From Codonopsis lanceolata (taxonomy: Eukaryota; Streptophyta; Magnoliopsida; Asterales; Campanulaceae), in the NCBI GenBank assembly GCA_013146195.2, contig CM028383.1, positions 20,421,642 to 20,485,641 on the forward strand: a stretch of 64,000 bases of DNA, given 5' to 3'. The notes beneath the pieces are model-generated. The model saw nothing but the letters and a program-made list of their open reading frames with translations. It was not told where the DNA came from and did no database searches. Below, in pieces: positions 59,931 through 64,000 of the stretch. The position numbers and the translations under genes are program-made. The first letter of the stretch is position 1. Every line of letters starts with the position of its first letter.

Positions 59931-61367
59931 TTGACAAATCATTGTCACTGCTATTAGTAGCCTTTAAAGAATGCATTTGATGAATTATACGACTTGATTA
60001 AACTTATGATAGTAGAAGAGTAAATGAGTAATGGAAAAAAATGTACCTACCTTGAAATTTTGAAGAAGTGAATGGGGAAATAACCCTTGGAGATTTAAGT
60101 GTGTATTGAAGTTTTCAAATCTATTCTGCTTAGTTAAAAGTTGATTGGGTTTGGATCAGATGTGGACAGTTCGATGAGATTGGTCGATCCATATCCATTT
60201 TTTTTTAATCTCAGGTTAGGATCAGACATACTAAAATTTGATCTGTTGACAATTGACGAGGCTGACCAATGCTTGAAGTCCATTTTTTGGCTATAGTCTT
60301 TTCCTTGCACCAATATTTGAAGTAGGGGTGACAAAGTAGGTGTTATAGATAATTATGGGTTATTTATTGATAATAGGCTAACTCATGCTTATCCATAATA
60401 CTCATTTTACCATCCCTAATTTAAAATACGTTCAATTATGCTATGCTCTTTAACTTGCTCAATGTTTCGGTTTAAGTATTACGACTTTACGAGTATATAG
60501 AATGTGATGGTATTTTGTGTGAGTGATCGTGGGAGATGATCTATTGTGTCCTAAAAAGTGATGTTACCACGAAGGTTACCCTAATACTTTCCCCCCATCG
60601 ATGTGGTGGGGTCCTCTTTAAATATTGTTAACTTTTTTTTGGGTGTAATCGAAAACATTATTTTATCTTCGTTACGAATTAATCTAGTTTTAACTTGCTT
60701 AATGTTTAAGTTCGAGGTAGCTCAAACTCAAAATTTAGTTAGTAAGGTCATCCACACTCATCAATCTTTTAAAAGGTTTACCTGACATGTTACGACATCA
60801 GCTTATAAACCTTTTCATTTTAAATATTTTCTTTACACTCACATAAACATTTAAAAAGATTTATAACATGAACCTACAACTAAATATTTTGTACACGACG
60901 ATAATTAAAAAAAAGACAAAAAGACAAAAAGTGAACATATCACCCTTTACAATTGTATTATATACCAATATTGCATTATTGGTATAAAGCTTTTAGTAAA
61001 AGGTTTATACCAATTGTATTAACTTTTTACAATGTCCACAACAAATGCCCAAACACATCAATGCTAGAAGTTTAGTAGTAACCTTGAATGTTCCATTTTT
61101 CTGCGGTAATCATGAATATTGAACGGACCCAATGGAATATTGGTCTCAAAAGTAACCATGTGAGGTCATAGGGGGAGATATCAAAGTTGCAAAAGTAATC
61201 TTATCATAGGACTACACTTATTGTTTGAGACAACAAAATTGTGTTTGAGGTTTGATCACGCCACAAAGATGGGGTGATTATGTTGGTGATCCATGTAATG
61301 GATCTGAGCTGACATGTTCTTGACCAACGTCCACGTCGGTGTATGTGGGTACTTGATGTACCAAAGT
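59931..61367. other. Unrecognised intergenic stretch
   Basis: No convincing gene or element. A gttatttattgataatagg ... ttatccataatactcatttt phrase near 60356 resembles 41075-41110. Several short frames are noise. Confidence 0.45.
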
Positions 61368-62913
61368 TGATAGGATATCTGGGCTTTGTGCTTGTTCTTG
61401 ACCTTCGGTTACCTGAAATAAGACTATCGTTAGCATCTTTGAGGGTTTTCCTCCCCTGGTGAGAGTCGAGAATCGGGAGTAAATGTGCCAGAGCTAGGCG
61501 TTCCCTTAAGCTTCCGGTGATAGTGTATATAGCTTCTTGTGCTTAATGCAATTATGTATATTTGATCAAGTGAACTTACCTTTCTTGTGAGGGAAGGCTT
61601 CCTTTTATAGTAGAGTCCCTTGGGGGATCATGATTGATGTAGGGGCCCTTGGGCATGGGGACATGTTGTTGGTCGGCTGGCTGGCTTTTACTGGTTGATA
61701 GGTAGCGTGTGATATATTTATTGTGGGCGGTTGATGAGCCACTAGCCTAGATCAGCTTGCATGCTTGCTCGCATCCTATTAAGATGACATCTGGAATGTA
61801 CAGGCTACATGTCAGGTCTGTCATATCAAAGAAGGTTTGTCTGCCGAACATGATTACCCTTTGTCTTGGTGGTCGGGTCAAGTCCGTTGTTCGGAGTGAT
61901 CCTCCGTCTGTCGAGGACCATGGTCGATCCCTCCATGGTCACTAGCTATGGTATGGTCGGCTTTCCTTATGTCTGTTGTATGGTGGGCCCCACCCATGTC
62001 CAGCTGGAAGCCACGTGGTCGCTCCACGTGGGTGGACCCAGGTCGGGTCCCTTCAATAGCCCCGAGTTTCCAAGCGTGAGGATTTTTGCTTAGCTTGGAA
62101 AGTATAGTTAAGCCCTTTGTTCGGCTGTCGAGCATCTTTGATTTTTGTTGTGATTTTCTTGGTTTTTCGTCCTCCTCGCATATGGTCGCTCTTCGTCGTT
62201 TACTTTGAGTTTGTTCGATCGTGCTCGAGTTTGAGAGTCGAGGATGAATTCGAAGTTATTAGTGGAATTTTTCTAAGAAATTGGTCCGCCGTTTGCATTA
62301 AATGCACGGTTATCGAGGGGTCGTAAGTAATCATTTTCTTTTTACTATTCATAAATGTGATGGCGTTATTTTGACAAAACGTCATCGGTTAATATATGAT
62401 TTTTGCATGTCCTCGCCACGTGTCGTCTTGGGAATGGGTAGGTAGGATCTGTGTGTTTCCCTTCTGGTCGACCCGACGTCCTCGGGTCCGTATAAAAGCC
62501 AAAGCTTCCGGCTTCTTCCATACGGTTTCTTTGTTTCTAAAATTTTCCCTCTCAAACTTGTGTGTTATGTGAAGGCGATAAGTTCATTTCTTCTGTTATT
62601 CCTTTCCTTCTTGCTACTTCCAGTCGTTAATCTATCTCGTATTTCTAGTTTCCAGGTTCGCCTTCTTCCCCTCTTTCATTTGACGTTAATATTGTGCGTT
62701 TTGGGCTAGTTTTGAGTAGGTTTCTGGGTTTATAACATTTTTTCGGTGATTCTGTTGCTTTTTCTGTTGTTCCGGTGCTAACTTTGGTGACTCTTCCTTT
62801 TCCAGATCCTCGATAGTTTTCTCGCTCCTTCCTCGCTCAATTTCCATTCTCAGGTACTTGCCCTCTTTGTTCCCTTTTTTAATTAGTAAGGTTTATTAGG
62901 GTTTTTGGGCTTT
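61368..62913 (+). mobile_element. LTR/leader of the PF04195-type retroelement
   Basis: Starts tgataggatatctgggctt like 32307. A TATA region gtataaaagcc is at 62491, followed by a CT-rich leader and possible splice-like ttccagatcctcg and ctcaggtac sites. The LTR boundary and primer site could not be placed. It leads directly into the ORF at 62914. Confidence 0.5.
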
Positions 62914-64000
62914 ATGAGATATGTCCCCCCTGTCCCCGCTTTCACCCCTAGTAAAACCCCGTCTTCTTCTTCACCTAGCCCTTCTAATACATCGACGCCA
63001 AGCATGAGGACCAAACACGTAAGCCCGGACCCCGTGTACGCTCGATCACCGAAAAACAAGAGGACTCGCAAACTGATAGGGCCTGGTCGATTGTACTGCC
63101 GAGTCAAGCTAGCGATGCCTCTTTTGGTGGGAGGGGGATATAACATGGAGGGCTTACCCACCCTTGATGATGAGAAGTATGCAGCCGAGGATATCCCAGC
63201 TGGTTCAGCCATGATGGTTTGCAGGGACATGGAGAGGGCCCTGAGATATTTGTTTAATCAGTATTATAGGGAGATTGTTGCTCAGGAGGTAGTGGAAGCG
63301 AACAAAGTTTTGGCTAGCGAGAAGCGAGGATAGACTTCTTCGGCTGCTGCCCGAGTAGAGGATGGCTCGGGTGGGGTCGAGGATGCCCCACCTGCTCGCA
63401 GAGTGCTGAAGGAGTGGAGGAACAATGTATGGCCTGATGATGTGGTGGACTGGAATGACAAGTATAACCACAGTTCTAAGAGATTCCGAGGATCTGCTCC
63501 CCATAATTCACTCGGTATGGACGAGCTTAGGAATCATCATGACAAGGTTGGTTTCTATATCTCTTTTTTCGAGGCAGGTCTTCGGCTGCCCCTCGACCCC
63601 TTGATTTGCGAACTTCTTGAGGAAGCTAGTGCTCACCCCCTTTACCTTTCCCTCAACTTAGTTAGGTATATGATCTCATTTGCTGCTTGTGTTCGGATAC
63701 TCGGGTTTGAGCCTACCCTGCCTTTATTTAAAACCTATTTTTTCGTGACCAAGTCTCTGAACCGGCTCCAGTGCAAGCATCACAACCGGGGGATTAATCT
63801 GTTCGCCAAGCCTCCTGGCAAGATGGGGCACTGGGACGAGAAGGTCCTATTGGTCGAGAGCAGAGTTGGGTGGAATTTTCCTGTTCCTTGGCTTTCTACC
63901 TCTGAAGTGAAGTCGCTTTCTCTGGCCGGGACTCTGGATGAATATGAGGAGTATGCCCGAACGGCCATCGAGACCTTCCTTGGGGTCCGTGGGACTGGAC
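62914..64000 (+). pseudogene. Retroelement ORF with PF04195 domain; in-frame TAG; runs off window
   Basis: Starts at ATG 62914 with a Ser/Pro-rich N-terminus and a basic patch (SPKNKRTRK). A TAG at 63331-63333 (codon 140) interrupts, after which the same frame stays open to the window end, about 360 codons in all. From about residue 205 comes ISFFEAGLRLPLDPLICELL, ASAHPLYLSLNLVRYMISFA and GFEPTLPLFKTYFFVTKSLN, the pattern of PF04195 (putative gypsy-type transposon), found in proteins of plant retroelements. The role of that domain is not established. The single TAG is most simply a nonsense mutation. The 5' relation to 32307-33757 shows the element is a multi-copy family. Confidence 0.75.

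Overview
This is a repeat-dominated piece of a plant nuclear genome, most likely a eudicot. Pointers are Ty3/gypsy and Ty1/copia LTR retrotransposons with plant tRNA primer sites, Stowaway-, Harbinger-, hAT- and Mutator-type elements, Helitrons, long (TA)n tracts, and one intron-containing gene of a land-plant family. Nothing supports a narrower taxon. No rRNA, tRNA, organellar insert or CRISPR array was seen.

Layout. 1-9748 is a three-deep nest: a Tekay/Del-like LTR (ends 3642) sits in an Athila-like element (3643-7842, minus strand), which sits in a Ty1/copia element (7843-9748, minus strand). 9858-10851 is a hAT element splitting a short reading frame. 10.9-14.2 kb is AT-rich with MITEs. 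14918-18789 holds two related Helitrons head to tail. 20213-22400 is a Mutator-like element (MULE) with a gene-like segment and a 69-bp palindromic minisatellite. 22.4-27.5 kb is AT-rich with local duplications. 27.5-31.9 kb is an LTR broken by a Pack-MULE carrying a CBSX5-like gene fragment, followed by a second MULE. 32307-33757 is the LTR/leader of a PF04195-type retroelement, related to 61368-62913. 33758-40854 is a deleted Ogre/Tat-like element (LTR, gag, protease fragment, primer site, LTR). 40.9-44.3 kb is a Helitron-like minisatellite region split by a solo LTR with a perfect duplication. 45241-46995 is a solo Ogre/Tat LTR.

The one convincing intact host gene is at 48433-50885: two exons, 310 residues, matching the At1g01500-type family of unknown biochemical function. 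Its 5' leader has a short upstream ORF. Downstream, 51.8-60 kb is a cluster of Harbinger-like GAGCATG elements with Helitrons nested among them. The last 2.6 kb is the start of a retroelement whose ORF carries a PF04195 (putative gypsy-type transposon) domain, is broken by one in-frame TAG, and runs off the window.

Functionally this is a graveyard of mobile elements around one gene. The retrotransposon reading frames are all broken, and nothing here looks able to move by itself. The points most worth a second look are the Pack-MULE with the CBSX5-like cargo, the MULE that contains an expanded 69-bp hairpin repeat open on both strands, the tandem Helitrons, and the hAT element whose removal closes a reading frame.
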